Shown: positions 54,281 to 63,837, counted from the first letter of the stretch. The stretch: 64,000 bases of DNA from JANSWP01 sp041941305 (GCA_041941305.1 JBGTQJ010000005.1:1-64000); one strand, 5' to 3'. The notes: generated by a model from the letters alone, not told the origin. Numbers and translations are program-made.

Positions 54281-57200
54281 TTATCGCAAAAGCATCACAT
54301 CTCCCTGTTGCACCTGCTCTTTACCATTTGTCAATAAAATAATTGCACGGTAAACATAAACATCTGACGGAGCAGCTTTTCCATCCTGCTGTCCGTTCCA
54401 TCCATGGTTTTCTCCAGAAGATTCGTGAACGAGCTGTCCCCAACGATTGAAGATTTGAAAATTTAATACCTCAACAGGGGCACCAAAAGTAACCACTTCA
54501 AAAATGTCGTTCATACCATCTCCATCAGGTGTAAAGACATTTGGGATTTTAGGTTCAGATTCAAGGGTCTCGAAGCTGATTTCAGCTTCCTGAGAGCAGC
54601 CATTGGCATCTGTGATAGTCAGGTAATAGGTAGGGTTATCTAGGGGATTGACAATAATAGACTCGGTAGTTTCACCAGTAGACCATTCGTATAGCAGGTT
54701 TTGTGGGTTTTGAGTATCCACCTGTGCCATAAGTTCTACTTCAGTTCCTTCAAAAACGATATTGGTGTCAGGTACGGAAAAGATTTCTTCCAGTATAAAA
54801 TCTGGGGTATTGACGTCGATCATGGTGGAGCCACTCACAGGGCAACCAGATACAGTCCCCGAAACAAAGTAAATGGTGGAAATATCGGGAAATGCCAATG
54901 GGGTAGGGCAATCGTCACAACTCAAGCCTTCTGATGGTTGCCACGCTAATATAATATCACCGTTGGCTTCAGCAGTCAATTCAAGGGTATCTCCTTCGCA
55001 AATTGTAGCATTTTCAGGGATAATGGTCAATTCAGGAAGGACGACATTTACCGTTGCAAAACTAGTATCCACACAAGCTCCATTATGTACAATTCTGAAA
55101 TAAGTAGTTGTTTCAGAAGGCTGTACAGTCATATTGTAGTCTCCGGCAGGGTCTTGCAATCCTTGATTGGGTTGCCATTCAAAGCTGATATTTGGAAATT
55201 GGCTTTGGTCAAAACTTGGGGAAGTTAGATTTGTAGATTCGCCTTCACAAATGGTGATGTCCTCAGGGCTGATCTCCAGGTTTTGAGGCAATTGATCCAC
55301 AGTAATTAAAACACTATCAATTACTGGAAAAGGACAACCTTGATTATTGGCTTCCAAATAGTAAGTGGTTGTTTCCAAAGGGTTTATACCAGGATTCGCC
55401 TCGTCAGAATTGAAATTGGAGTTATTGGCAGTCCAGGAATAAGAAACGCCCGTATTCGCATTTCCGCCAATATTTATTATCTCTCCCGCACAGATATTTG
55501 CGTCGTCAATTATTTCAAATTCAGGAGCCTGAGCATCCAAAACAGTGACTTGTACATCATCTGTGGCAGAGCAATTTGGACCACTTACGGTCACTGAATA
55601 ATCAAAACTCCCGGCAGCCAATCCCGTAACTACAGGATTTGGGCAATCATCACAACTCAAGGTACCCGCTGGACCTGACCATTGGTAATTGGTCGCACTA
55701 AATCCACTGCCCACACTCAATTGCACTGTTCCATTTAGGCAAACCTCCAAATCTGCTCCTGCATCTACATCTACTAAATCAATATTTACGGAAAGGGTGT
55801 CCGTTTCGCACAAACCATAAATAATGACCTCATAGGTAGTAGATTGGGAAACGGTGGCAACCGGATCTGGACAATCATCACAACTCAAACCTTGTGGATT
55901 GAGCCATTGGTAGATAGCCCCACCGCTTGCTTCCAGTTGTACTTGTTCTCCTGGACAAACAATCTGGTCAGGTGAGATGGAAAACACTTCATCTTCACCC
56001 CCCAAGACGCCATCAGTTGTATTGCTAAAATCAATGGAAACAGCTCCACTGGTAATTGCTTCACCCCAATCATTGACCAATACAAAATAGACTTCCCCTT
56101 CCTGAACCTGAATGGTTTTTAAAAAGTCGTCTCCATCTGCATCTTCACAAGTATCGTTTACATTCCAGCCGGTGACTGGGTGGGTATTGGCTAGTCCCGT
56201 AGGATCTGCTCCATCAGCATAAGAACTTCGGATGGGTTGATTGTTTTTGATAAAATTACAGCCATTTGCCGGGTCATTGATAGGCCCCCAGATCTGAAAA
56301 TCAATATCTGAAGCTTCATCCGGATTGGCGGCTTCCATGACAAAACCAAATTCCCCATCAGCTTGTGCTTCAAAATAAAACCAGGTGTAATTGAAGGGGA
56401 ATGCAGGCTCCCAGGTGGGAAATGGAAAAATAATCAGGTTGAAGGGCCAGCATCCATCATTGACTGATTGTTGAATACAGGCCGGATCGCCTTGCCCGGG
56501 CCCAACAGTGATGATGGCGGGCAAGTCGCCGCAACCATTCAAAGACAGGGCATCCTCACACTGGGCTGCTGACGGGAAGACGATCGGACAATCGGCCTGC
56601 TCAACTGAAATATTAAAAGGTGTGCACAAACTGGGGTTTGCTACTACAATATAGTAGGTTCCAGGGTTGCTTAAACTAATGGCATTCAGTTCTGGATTGG
56701 CTTGCCCTGCCAAGCCTCCAGCGACTGCCATACAATCATTGGCATTATTGGGACAATCATCGTAAACTGCCACGGCAGTTCCATTTAATGTTCCTGAAAG
56801 GGATATAGAAATACATTCATTTCCAGGAGAATTGTAGGTAAAAATGTAGTCTTCACCCTGCAAATGTTCATCATCATCGCAAGGTCCGGATGTGACTGTA
56901 TTTCCAGCACCACAAGTACTTAAGTTATTATTTGAATAGGGCAATTGGGGAATTTCTATAGGGTCGAGGCAAGAGATGATGGGCGGTGCAGTGCAAGGAT
57001 CGGCACTACAGCCCCAGGTCATTTTAAATCCAGCTTCCCGCGTAATAAAATCTGACTCAAAACGAACAGTTACACAACTGCTGGTCACCTGGTAATTGAC
57101 GTTGCCTCCAAAGCCAGTCAATTGGGCAATTTGTGGTCCATTCGTATTGGGACCTAAGTAAATGGTTAAAAAGTCGTAATCCTCTTCGATCTCATACTCC

Positions 57201-57412
57201 TCAATATTCAAGTTGAGACACTCAAATGGATTAGAAGGACAAATTGTAAAAGTGAGGTCTTCAAAATTCGAATAATCACCATTTTGTCCACCAGAGTCAT
57301 ACAAAGTCCCCAAACAAGAGGTAGTGGAAGGAGAATCGCCCATATTGAAAACCTGGGCGGGAAGCGCAATAACTGAAAGTAGTAAGATTTGAAGTAGTAG
57401 AAATATTTTCAT
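54281..57412 (-). CDS. secreted CUB / multi-Ig protein with gliding-motility-type (type B) C-terminal domain
   Basis: A 1,043-residue protein: signal peptide (MKIFLLLQILLLSVIALPAQ), CUB-like domain (about 30-145, with YDFLTIYLGPNTNG), two further beta-sandwich regions with conserved Cys pairs, repeated Ig/PKD-like modules, several with a QW(L/S)(N/G)P...LSCDDCPNP pattern, and a gliding motility-associated C-terminal domain (VPNVFTPDGDGMNDIFEV, FNRWGQLVHES, DVYVYRAIILLTNG). The last domain is the type B T9SS signal, which uses a different attachment route from the type A domains elsewhere in this window. It is likely a surface adhesin. No co-transcribed partner. Confidence 0.85.
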   Translation of the reverse strand: MKIFLLLQILLLSVIALPAQVFNMGDSPSTTSCLGTLYDSGGQNGDYSNFEDLTFTICPSNPFECLNLNIEEYEIEEDYDFLTIYLGPNTNGPQIAQLTGFGGNVNYQVTSSCVTVRFESDFITREAGFKMTWGCSADPCTAPPIISCLDPIEIPQLPYSNNNLSTCGAGNTVTSGPCDDDEHLQGEDYIFTYNSPGNECISISLSGTLNGTAVAVYDDCPNNANDCMAVAGGLAGQANPELNAISLSNPGTYYIVVANPSLCTPFNISVEQADCPIVFPSAAQCEDALSLNGCGDLPAIITVGPGQGDPACIQQSVNDGCWPFNLIIFPFPTWEPAFPFNYTWFYFEAQADGEFGFVMEAANPDEASDIDFQIWGPINDPANGCNFIKNNQPIRSSYADGADPTGLANTHPVTGWNVNDTCEDADGDDFLKTIQVQEGEVYFVLVNDWGEAITSGAVSIDFSNTTDGVLGGEDEVFSISPDQIVCPGEQVQLEASGGAIYQWLNPQGLSCDDCPDPVATVSQSTTYEVIIYGLCETDTLSVNIDLVDVDAGADLEVCLNGTVQLSVGSGFSATNYQWSGPAGTLSCDDCPNPVVTGLAAGSFDYSVTVSGPNCSATDDVQVTVLDAQAPEFEIIDDANICAGEIINIGGNANTGVSYSWTANNSNFNSDEANPGINPLETTTYYLEANNQGCPFPVIDSVLITVDQLPQNLEISPEDITICEGESTNLTSPSFDQSQFPNISFEWQPNQGLQDPAGDYNMTVQPSETTTYFRIVHNGACVDTSFATVNVVLPELTIIPENATICEGDTLELTAEANGDIILAWQPSEGLSCDDCPTPLAFPDISTIYFVSGTVSGCPVSGSTMIDVNTPDFILEEIFSVPDTNIVFEGTEVELMAQVDTQNPQNLLYEWSTGETTESIIVNPLDNPTYYLTITDANGCSQEAEISFETLESEPKIPNVFTPDGDGMNDIFEVVTFGAPVEVLNFQIFNRWGQLVHESSGENHGWNGQQDGKAAPSDVYVYRAIILLTNGKEQVQQGDVMLLR

Positions 57413-57435
57413 CTGATAGGCAGCATATTCTTTAT

Positions 57436-57486
57436 GAGGGGATTGAATATTTTAACTTTAATAAAGTCAAAATATTCAATCCCCTC
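57436..57486. repeat. strong hairpin just upstream of the CUB protein gene
   Basis: Perfect 18-bp arms GAGGGGATTGAATATTTT and its complement, extended by ACTTT / AAAGT across one mismatch. A T9 run follows on the plus strand, so it is a terminator in that direction. For the minus-strand gene it would be a 5' leader hairpin or lie in the promoter. Confidence 0.8.
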
Positions 57487-57760
57487 CATTTTTTTTTGGG
57501 TGCAGGATGCAAACCAAAAGCTTTGCATATTTATTACAAAACAAAGTTTTCGTAACCTGATTGGGTATCCTTCAATTGTAATTAAGATACAAGTCGTGTG
57601 GAGAATGGCTGCTGAGCAACCATTAAAATAACTTTAAACAACTTCTATAAATAATTGGGACGTAAAATGTGTAGGCGGGTCAAGTAGCGGGGTTAAAAAT
57701 AGGAAAAAGATTTGGATGTCAAATGGTTTGAGGAATGTATCGCAAAAAATGTTTTAAAGT
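57487..57760. other. intergenic region, nothing recognised
   Basis: AT-rich sequence without a credible gene. A 65-codon plus-strand frame crossing the hairpin at 57434-57631 has no coding character. Confidence 0.4.
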
Positions 57761-58432
57761 CTACACTTTTTTCGATTTTAGATTTATTAAAGATCTGTCT
57801 ATCAAATGCTCAGGATTAGATGGATATTTTTCATGGAACCAGTAAAACAGCATGCCTATCAAAATGCCAATTAGGGCTCCGGCTAATACATCTTGCAAAA
57901 AATGTTGAACCAGATAAATTCGGGAAATACCCACGATTAATGCCAAAGCAAAAAACAAAACTGCAAATTGCTTTTTTGGTGGTAATAAAAAAGTGAGCAA
58001 ACCATAAAAAGCAAAAGCTGACATGGTATGTCCAGAAGGAAAACTGGAAGTTCCAGTAAGCATATGAACTCCTTCGACTGGTATGATTTGATCTATATTG
58101 CCAATTTTATAGAAATACAATGAAGGACGGTCAAGCGCGAAAAAGGCTTTGGTGAGGTAACTGACGATGGTGACGACCACTCCAATAAGTGCTATCATTA
58201 CAGAGATTCGGAATTGAATAAAGAGGTAAACGATTCCTATAATGGCATACACGACTTCTTCGCCAAATTTGGTTCCTATCCTAAAAAAAGCATCCCAGAA
58301 GGGACTTCGGTTTTCAGAAAAAAATATAATGGTGTCTCCTTTTTCAATTTGGAATAGAAGGATAACACCTACCATAAGAAACAAGGCAAAGAAAACGAAG
58401 AAAACTTTATGGGTGAGAATTATTTTTTTCAT
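57761..58432 (-). CDS. PAP2-superfamily membrane phosphatase
   Basis: A 223-residue membrane protein with the three PAP2 motifs: KAFFALDRP (KxxxxxxRP), SSFPSGHTM (PSGH) and SRIYLVQHFLQD (SRxxxxxHxxxD). About six hydrophobic helices surround them. Such enzymes dephosphorylate lipid phosphates, including undecaprenyl pyrophosphate, phosphatidate or phosphatidylglycerol phosphate, on the periplasmic side. The exact substrate cannot be told. It lies downstream of the LptF/G permease gene, beyond a terminator-like hairpin. Confidence 0.88.
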   Translation of the reverse strand: MKKIILTHKVFFVFFALFLMVGVILLFQIEKGDTIIFFSENRSPFWDAFFRIGTKFGEEVVYAIIGIVYLFIQFRISVMIALIGVVVTIVSYLTKAFFALDRPSLYFYKIGNIDQIIPVEGVHMLTGTSSFPSGHTMSAFAFYGLLTFLLPPKKQFAVLFFALALIVGISRIYLVQHFLQDVLAGALIGILIGMLFYWFHEKYPSNPEHLIDRSLINLKSKKV

Positions 58433-58453
58433 TATCAGTAGTGATTAAAAAAT

Positions 58454-58542
58454 AACTTCATCATTTTGATTTCGTCAAATAAGCTCAACTTCATTTCTTA
58501 TCAGGCTTTCAGCCTTCGCTTATTTGACGAAACGATGAAGTT
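58454..58542 (-). terminator. terminator-like hairpin after the LptF/G gene
   Basis: Arms TTCGTCAAATAAG (58471-58483) with CTTATTTGACGAA (58519-58531), extended by AACTTCATC / GATGAAGTT. On the minus strand it runs into ATTTTTTAATC. Confidence 0.75.
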
Positions 58543-58558
58543 GTTTTTTAAGGGTTCC

Positions 58559-60433
58559 TCAAACAAACCATTTGAAAAGTCTTGAAACCAATTGTACGAC
58601 TCGGGTTACTTTTAACAGGGATTGAACGCCCATATCTCTCATCGCCATAAAGGAAAGTGTTAGTCCAATAGGGAAAATGACCAAACAAGGAGTCCAGGCT
58701 GCCAGTGTAGCATCAATTACAAATCGTTCCGCAATGTTTTTACAAAAGATGGTCAAAATAATATAGATCATAAAAAATATGATCGAAATGAGCAATGGCC
58801 AACCGAATCCTCCTTTTTTTACAATTGCGCCCATTGGTGCTCCAATGAAAAGAAAAATAATGCAAGCCACCGCCATGCTGAATTTTGAGTTCAATTCAAA
58901 AACATGCATAACTCGTGATTCTCCCATGCGATCGTTGGAACGGATAGCAGCCTCTGCCTGACTCAAAATAGAACGTGCAAAGGTTTTTGACTTGTCGTAT
59001 AATTCTGATTGCTTTTCCGATGGAAACAACTCGGCAATGGTTTTGTATTCAGAAAGTGGTTTATTTATTTCTTGTTTGAAGGGCTCCTTCTTGCTTGCCA
59101 TCCTTTTCTTCTTGTCACTTTTCTTATCGCTCTTTTGGTCGTTTTTCTTTTTATTGTCCTTCTTTTTTGGAGCTGGTTTCTTTTTTGGTGTAGTTCGGTT
59201 TTTCTTTTGTTGAGCCTGGAGTGGAGGTTTGTTTTTTATTTTGGGGGTATTGGTAGGACTTTTTTGTTTGGCTTTTTTTGGAACTACTTTTTTCGGACTG
59301 GTAACTGTTGGTTTTTTTGAGTTGGAACTGCTTGATTTTCCATTTTTTGCTGCTTCTTTTTGTAAGTTTTTGTATTTCTCAGAAGGATCCACTGAGATTT
59401 TATTTTTGCTGGAATCGGTTTTTGTTGAAGCTCTGTCCAGGGGATTTAAGACATCTCCCCGTCCCTTCTTTTTGTTTTGTTCAGCTTTGCGTCTACGAGC
59501 ATCTTCTCTTACTTTGTCTTTTCTGGCTTTATCAATAAAATAAAAATACTTCTCTGTGGATAAGCCCATTTTTCGGATGCGTTCTGCCATTCTGGCATCA
59601 ATGGAGTCCAGAGCAGTATTCAGTTGACCAATCGTCAACATGGAGTGGTGCGATTTGAATAAATCTTCGTCTGTTCTATCAATTTCAAATTCATCTAAAT
59701 CAAAAACCTTATACCATTCCTTAAATTTGGTGCGCACAAAAGGAGCATTTTCTTTTCCCTCTTTCTTGGTCGGTTTGGGTTCGCTGTATTGATTGCCATC
59801 GTAGAGATGCATTATGAAATAGCGATCATCTTCTGTAGCAAACATCTCTCCGCGGTCTGCTGTAACCGAAACCAATCTGCCTTGAGCTGCCTCAGAATGA
59901 TCGTAAAGCAATATATCCTTGATGTTTTGACCATCCGGCATTTTTTTGCCAATTCGGATGGAGTAGCCTTCAAAGTCATCATTGAATAAGCCCTCTTCCA
60001 AACTCAAAGTAGGCTTCTGTCTACGAATGTCATGTAGCCTGGATTTGAATTTCAAATTGGAAACGGGAATTAGATTATTGGAACAAAAAAAGGAAAGAGT
60101 TGCTATGCCAAAAGTTGTAAAAACCAGCGGAAACATGACACGCCACAGAGAAACTCCCGCCGATTTGAAACTGGACAGCTCATACCGTTCTGCCATATTC
60201 CCCAAAACCATAACTGAGGAAATTAAAACGGCAATCGGCAATGCCAATGGGATCATGGAAACAGACATATAAGCTAATAACTCCACCATCAAAAAGAAGC
60301 CCACGCCTTTGCCGGCAATATCATCAATATAGACCCATAAAGTCTGCATCACCAACACAAACTGTGCGATGAAAAACGTGACGATGAATGGCGGCACGAA
60401 ATTGTGAATCAGTAATTTGTCTATTTTTTTCAC
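58559..60433 (-). CDS. LptF/LptG-family permease with a lysine-rich insert
   Basis: A 624-residue permease of the YjgP/YjgQ (LptF/LptG) family, the inner-membrane part of the lipopolysaccharide exporter. Three N-terminal helices (VKKIDKLLIHNFVPPFIVTF onward), a periplasmic domain, and three C-terminal helices (FSMAVACIIFLFIGAPMGAIVKKGG) are visible. About 160 residues of Lys/Pro/Ser-rich low-complexity sequence (roughly 59050-59530) are inserted in the periplasmic part; the usual length is about 360-480 residues. The frame is open to a TTG at 60466, but that codon lies inside a -7 promoter element, so the GTG at 60433 is preferred. Confidence 0.85.
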   Translation of the reverse strand: MKKIDKLLIHNFVPPFIVTFFIAQFVLVMQTLWVYIDDIAGKGVGFFLMVELLAYMSVSMIPLALPIAVLISSVMVLGNMAERYELSSFKSAGVSLWRVMFPLVFTTFGIATLSFFCSNNLIPVSNLKFKSRLHDIRRQKPTLSLEEGLFNDDFEGYSIRIGKKMPDGQNIKDILLYDHSEAAQGRLVSVTADRGEMFATEDDRYFIMHLYDGNQYSEPKPTKKEGKENAPFVRTKFKEWYKVFDLDEFEIDRTDEDLFKSHHSMLTIGQLNTALDSIDARMAERIRKMGLSTEKYFYFIDKARKDKVREDARRRKAEQNKKKGRGDVLNPLDRASTKTDSSKNKISVDPSEKYKNLQKEAAKNGKSSSSNSKKPTVTSPKKVVPKKAKQKSPTNTPKIKNKPPLQAQQKKNRTTPKKKPAPKKKDNKKKNDQKSDKKSDKKKRMASKKEPFKQEINKPLSEYKTIAELFPSEKQSELYDKSKTFARSILSQAEAAIRSNDRMGESRVMHVFELNSKFSMAVACIIFLFIGAPMGAIVKKGGFGWPLLISIIFFMIYIILTIFCKNIAERFVIDATLAAWTPCLVIFPIGLTLSFMAMRDMGVQSLLKVTRVVQLVSRLFKWFV

Positions 60434-60463
60434 TGGCAAATAGCGCTTTTCAAAAACAAACGC

Positions 60464-60471
60464 CAAAGATA
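60464..60471 (-). promoter_or_regulatory. putative -7 element of the LptF/G gene
   Basis: On the minus strand TATCTTTG fits TAnnTTTG. The start codon GTG at 60433 lies about 30 bp downstream. This decides the start. Confidence 0.55.
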
Positions 60472-60513
60472 GGATTTTGCAGGGCTTGTTGGGCTATTCT
60501 TAACAGAAACGGT

Positions 60514-62142
60514 TTATTCAAGAATCAAAACCTTATGGAATACAGCACCCTCTAAAAGAACATAATAGACCCCAGGAGGAAATTCTGAAATATCAATTAC
60601 CAGCTGATTTTCAAATACAGCTAATTCCCAAACCTTTTTTCCAAGAACATTCCATATTTCAATTTTTCCATTGATTGCATGCTCACTGTCAATCCTCAAA
60701 ATATCCAATGCTGGATTGGGATAAACCTTCAGATTAGAACCAATAACATCATTCATTGCCGAAATGCCGCAATCATAAACGGGATTGAGTTCAACAGGTA
60801 AACCAGGGGTTAAATCCTTCCCTTGAAAAGCAGGATAATCTTCAGGGTACCTTTCGAAGCGAAACATCAAATTGTCAACTGGTTCATCACCTTGTGTTTG
60901 TATGAAGTTGGAGACGGGATTGATGTATTTCCAAACGATGTTGTTTTCGGGGTCAATTTCAAAAGCGGTACCCGTGGTGGCTTCACAAATCAAGGTATTG
61001 CCATTTGCTAAACGTTGTGCGCCAGCCATGTACTGGGAATAGAACTCTGTGGGCTCTGGTTGGGAGAGGTATTGCCAACTAGCTTGGGTTGGTGCAAAGG
61101 GTAAATGGTCTTCCAAGATGTAATTGCCTTCAATATCTATCGGCGGTTCTATAATTTCTACAGAACTGAATTTACCCGCTGGTCGCTGATTGCCATTGTT
61201 GAAAAACATGATTTTCCCGCCGTCCGCCAAAGCCGATGGAATCCAATAAGCGTCGTGTTGTCCATAAAGTTTTCGATCTTCAAATAGGCCACGATGGTAA
61301 GCAGATGGATTACCCCAACGGTAGAGGAAATCTCCTCCTTTTCCACTATTTCCTCCACTGTGTGTAGCAGCTTCTGCAGTTGTGGTACTGTGGTCTATGA
61401 TGAATATTTCACCAGTGTTATTGGACGAAATCAGGATCTGGTCGAGTTCGGCATTATAATCTATCGAATTGGGGTGCCACCAACTAAATAGGTCTATTGG
61501 AATTGGGTAATTGATGTCTACGAGTTCGGGGTGTTCTGCAATTTCCCCAAAGTTTTCCTTTGTTTCATCAAAATCCTGAATCAGATGATCCCACAAGTGC
61601 CACTCCCAGACAACATTTGCCTGATTGTTTCCTATTGGTTCCAATTCCAAAATAGAGGTGGAAGTCACATCACCTGATCCAACTTTGCCTGCTGCAATGG
61701 CTTCCGCTTCTGTTTTTTCGTCTTTAACTAAAACCAAAATGTTGCCATTGGGCAGGGGCTCGATGTCATGGTCCTGCCGCTCTATTTTATATTCCCAGAC
61801 CAGATTTCCTTCCCAATCCCAACGCTCTATTTTGTTGCCTTCCAGAGAGGAAATGTTCGGTCGGGAGGCTTTGAGTAAATCGCCATTTTCCAATAAATAG
61901 ACATAAAAAGTGGGATAGGTACCCGTTTCCCATTTGTGAACGATTCTTCCACAATTATCCAGCAAGAAGACCTCTGGATATCTCATAGGTGCTAGCAGAT
62001 TATATCCAGGAAAGGCAGTTGGTTCATTTTGAATCAGCCCCATGGTCTGGGCAGTAGAGTGGATAATGGAAGTGCATAGCAGTAAAAAACCAAATACAGT
62101 GGTTTTGCTGCCTCTGAAGCAGGGTAAAGCAAATCTTTTCAT
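60514..62142 (-). CDS. secreted arylsulfotransferase-like (ASST) protein, paralogue, with T9SS domain
   Basis: A 542-residue paralogue of the protein at 27341-29011. Shared blocks include STT-AEAATHSGGNSGKGGDF, WGNP-AY, YGQHDAYWIP and GGKIMFFNNG. Signal peptide (about 1-32), beta-propeller, and type A T9SS C-terminal domain (LKVYPNPALDILRIDS to the end). The GQHDA(Y/H)WIP and NGN(I/M)L motifs are kept in both, so both are probably under selection. It is a monocistronic gene upstream of the LptF/G gene with a 46-bp gap from its promoter. Confidence 0.82.
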   Translation of the reverse strand: MKRFALPCFRGSKTTVFGFLLLCTSIIHSTAQTMGLIQNEPTAFPGYNLLAPMRYPEVFLLDNCGRIVHKWETGTYPTFYVYLLENGDLLKASRPNISSLEGNKIERWDWEGNLVWEYKIERQDHDIEPLPNGNILVLVKDEKTEAEAIAAGKVGSGDVTSTSILELEPIGNNQANVVWEWHLWDHLIQDFDETKENFGEIAEHPELVDINYPIPIDLFSWWHPNSIDYNAELDQILISSNNTGEIFIIDHSTTTAEAATHSGGNSGKGGDFLYRWGNPSAYHRGLFEDRKLYGQHDAYWIPSALADGGKIMFFNNGNQRPAGKFSSVEIIEPPIDIEGNYILEDHLPFAPTQASWQYLSQPEPTEFYSQYMAGAQRLANGNTLICEATTGTAFEIDPENNIVWKYINPVSNFIQTQGDEPVDNLMFRFERYPEDYPAFQGKDLTPGLPVELNPVYDCGISAMNDVIGSNLKVYPNPALDILRIDSEHAINGKIEIWNVLGKKVWELAVFENQLVIDISEFPPGVYYVLLEGAVFHKVLILE

Positions 62143-62311
62143 TTTAACAGTCGGTAGTAGATTAAAATAAACCCTTCTCTGATAATTTCCTTAAATCAAA
62201 TCATTTCAATTGTCAGAGAATCAAAATAAAATTAGTAGGCTAGGAGGTAGGGACAAAATCTGGGTTTTATAAATGTTGAAGAAAGAAAGTTGTGAGACAA
62301 AATTTTAGGGG

Positions 62312-63166
62312 TTAAGATGAGTGGGATTTCAACTTTTCAAGACCTGCTTTTCGTTTCCGTATCAAAATAATTGAAAAGACCCAGATCAAATTGTAGGTGA
62401 TTCCAGAAAAGAAACCTGCCATTGGAGAATCCATTCCTATACCAAAAATCAAGGCGATTAAAATGGACAAAGCACCAACACCTGCCACCATTAAAGATTG
62501 CTTGATTGAAAATTGGGTCTCAAATATTTCAATTTCATCCAATTCCAAAAGGACTCTATTTCTTAAAGCATGCCTGTTCATTGCCCAAAAAATGATAAAA
62601 ATGCCCATAAAGCCCAATCCATAAATAATCATCAAAAGTGGCATCTCCCGGATTGGTATGATTTGGTTGAGTTCCTGAAGTTGAGCGTTGAAATCTGTTC
62701 CAAAAGCGTGCCCTAACAGCCCTCCAAAAAACTTGCATAACCAGCTCATCAAAAATTTAAGTGGATATACATAGAACAGCACAAAGAATAGCAAAACCAT
62801 ATTCAAGTTAGACGTCTTGCTATCTGTCATACCATAGCGAAGGAAAAAAGTGTTGTGCCATCGCCAAATCCAGTAGATAAAGAGAATACATAGTGCCAGA
62901 GGAACTAAATCCTTGACAAATACCATCAATTCATCAAAATTCTTTGGGACACTGCTTGAAATAAGTAAAATGGCAATAGCGAGTGCAAATACCGCATCAC
63001 TGAGGGCTTCAATTCGGGTACTTCCATTTCCTCGAATTTGAAAATTTTCCAATGAGGTTGATTTTTGAATGATTTTTTTGATCATTTTTAATGGTGTTTC
63101 GAATTGCTCCAGGTTGTTCAAAGTTACTTCAACCATTTTGAACAACTTTAGACAATGTTGAACCAT
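62312..63166 (-). CDS. TMEM175-like (DUF1211) membrane protein
   Basis: Up to 284 residues, about six hydrophobic helices. The signature RIEALSDAVFALAIAIL (from about residue 49) matches the TMEM175/DUF1211 family, in which the FSD-type motif forms part of the potassium pore. Bacterial members are potassium-permeable channels. The start is uncertain: the first 27 codons overlap a short inverted repeat (TTGTTCAAA / TTTGAACAA), so the ATG at 63085 (MIKKIIQKSTS) may be the real one. It is divergent from the GNAT gene. Confidence 0.75.
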   Translation of the reverse strand: MVQHCLKLFKMVEVTLNNLEQFETPLKMIKKIIQKSTSLENFQIRGNGSTRIEALSDAVFALAIAILLISSSVPKNFDELMVFVKDLVPLALCILFIYWIWRWHNTFFLRYGMTDSKTSNLNMVLLFFVLFYVYPLKFLMSWLCKFFGGLLGHAFGTDFNAQLQELNQIIPIREMPLLMIIYGLGFMGIFIIFWAMNRHALRNRVLLELDEIEIFETQFSIKQSLMVAGVGALSILIALIFGIGMDSPMAGFFSGITYNLIWVFSIILIRKRKAGLEKLKSHSS

Positions 63167-63212
63167 TTTTTACCCTAGGTCCTTATTATTACGTTCAAAA
63201 TAAAAATACACC

Positions 63213-63812
63213 ATGCACACCATCCGTCTTGCCCAAAATAAGGATGCTTCTGGAATTCAGGCAATTTATGCACCTTTTGTGAAAAATACAGTGGTTTCTT
63301 TTGAAATAGAAGTCCCTACGGTAAAAGAAATCGCATACAGGATTGAAAATAATCGCCCTTTGTATCCCTGGTTGGTTTCAGAATTTGAAGGAAAAATCAC
63401 AGGATATGCTTATGCTGGATTTCATCGAAAAAGGAAAGCTTATCAATGGACAACCGAGGTCTCCGTTTATATACATCCAGATTTTAGAAAGAGAAGAATT
63501 GCTACAGCTTTATATAGTGCGCTGTTAGACATCTTAAAATTACAGGGTTTCGTTAATGTATATGCAGGTATTACTGTACCAAACCCGGAAAGTGTTAATT
63601 TCCATAAAGCCTTTGGATTCGATTTTTTTGCCAGATATGAAAATGTTGGCTATAAATTTGGCGCTTTTCAATCTACAGAATGGTACCAAATTTGCCTCCA
63701 CGAAGAGCTTGATACCCCAAAGGAGTTAATTCGGGTCGAGGAAGTGGAAAACGATTTGGGTTTTTTGAATATTTTAAAAGCAGCAGAAAAAAAGATAAAT
63801 TCGGGTGGATGA
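63213..63812 (+). CDS. GNAT N-acetyltransferase, phosphinothricin/methionine-sulfoximine type
   Basis: A 199-residue GNAT enzyme. It has the start IRLAQNKDASGIQAIYAPFV with NTVVSFE, the acetyl-CoA loop PDFRKRRIATALYSALL, and NPESVNFHKAFGFDFFARYENVGYK. This pattern is typical of Pat/Bar-type acetyltransferases acting on phosphinothricin, methionine sulfone or similar amino acids. The family is usually 165-180 residues, and the C-terminal 30 residues (LIRVEEVENDLGFLNIL) are extra. The real substrate is not known. Confidence 0.85.
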   Translation: MHTIRLAQNKDASGIQAIYAPFVKNTVVSFEIEVPTVKEIAYRIENNRPLYPWLVSEFEGKITGYAYAGFHRKRKAYQWTTEVSVYIHPDFRKRRIATALYSALLDILKLQGFVNVYAGITVPNPESVNFHKAFGFDFFARYENVGYKFGAFQSTEWYQICLHEELDTPKELIRVEEVENDLGFLNILKAAEKKINSGG

Positions 63813-63837
63813 CTTTACTTCCTATTTAAACTAATTG

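Noticed and set aside
57434..57631. 65-codon plus-strand frame
   Set aside because: It begins inside the strong hairpin and has no coding character.
59009..59543. Several long plus-strand frames rich in Phe and Leu
   Set aside because: They mirror the lysine-rich insert of the minus-strand permease (AAA/AAG read backwards as Phe and Leu).
60434..60466. TTG start 11 codons upstream for the LptF/G permease
   Set aside because: The codon sits inside a TATCTTTG promoter element, and the GTG at 60433 fits the usual family N-terminus.
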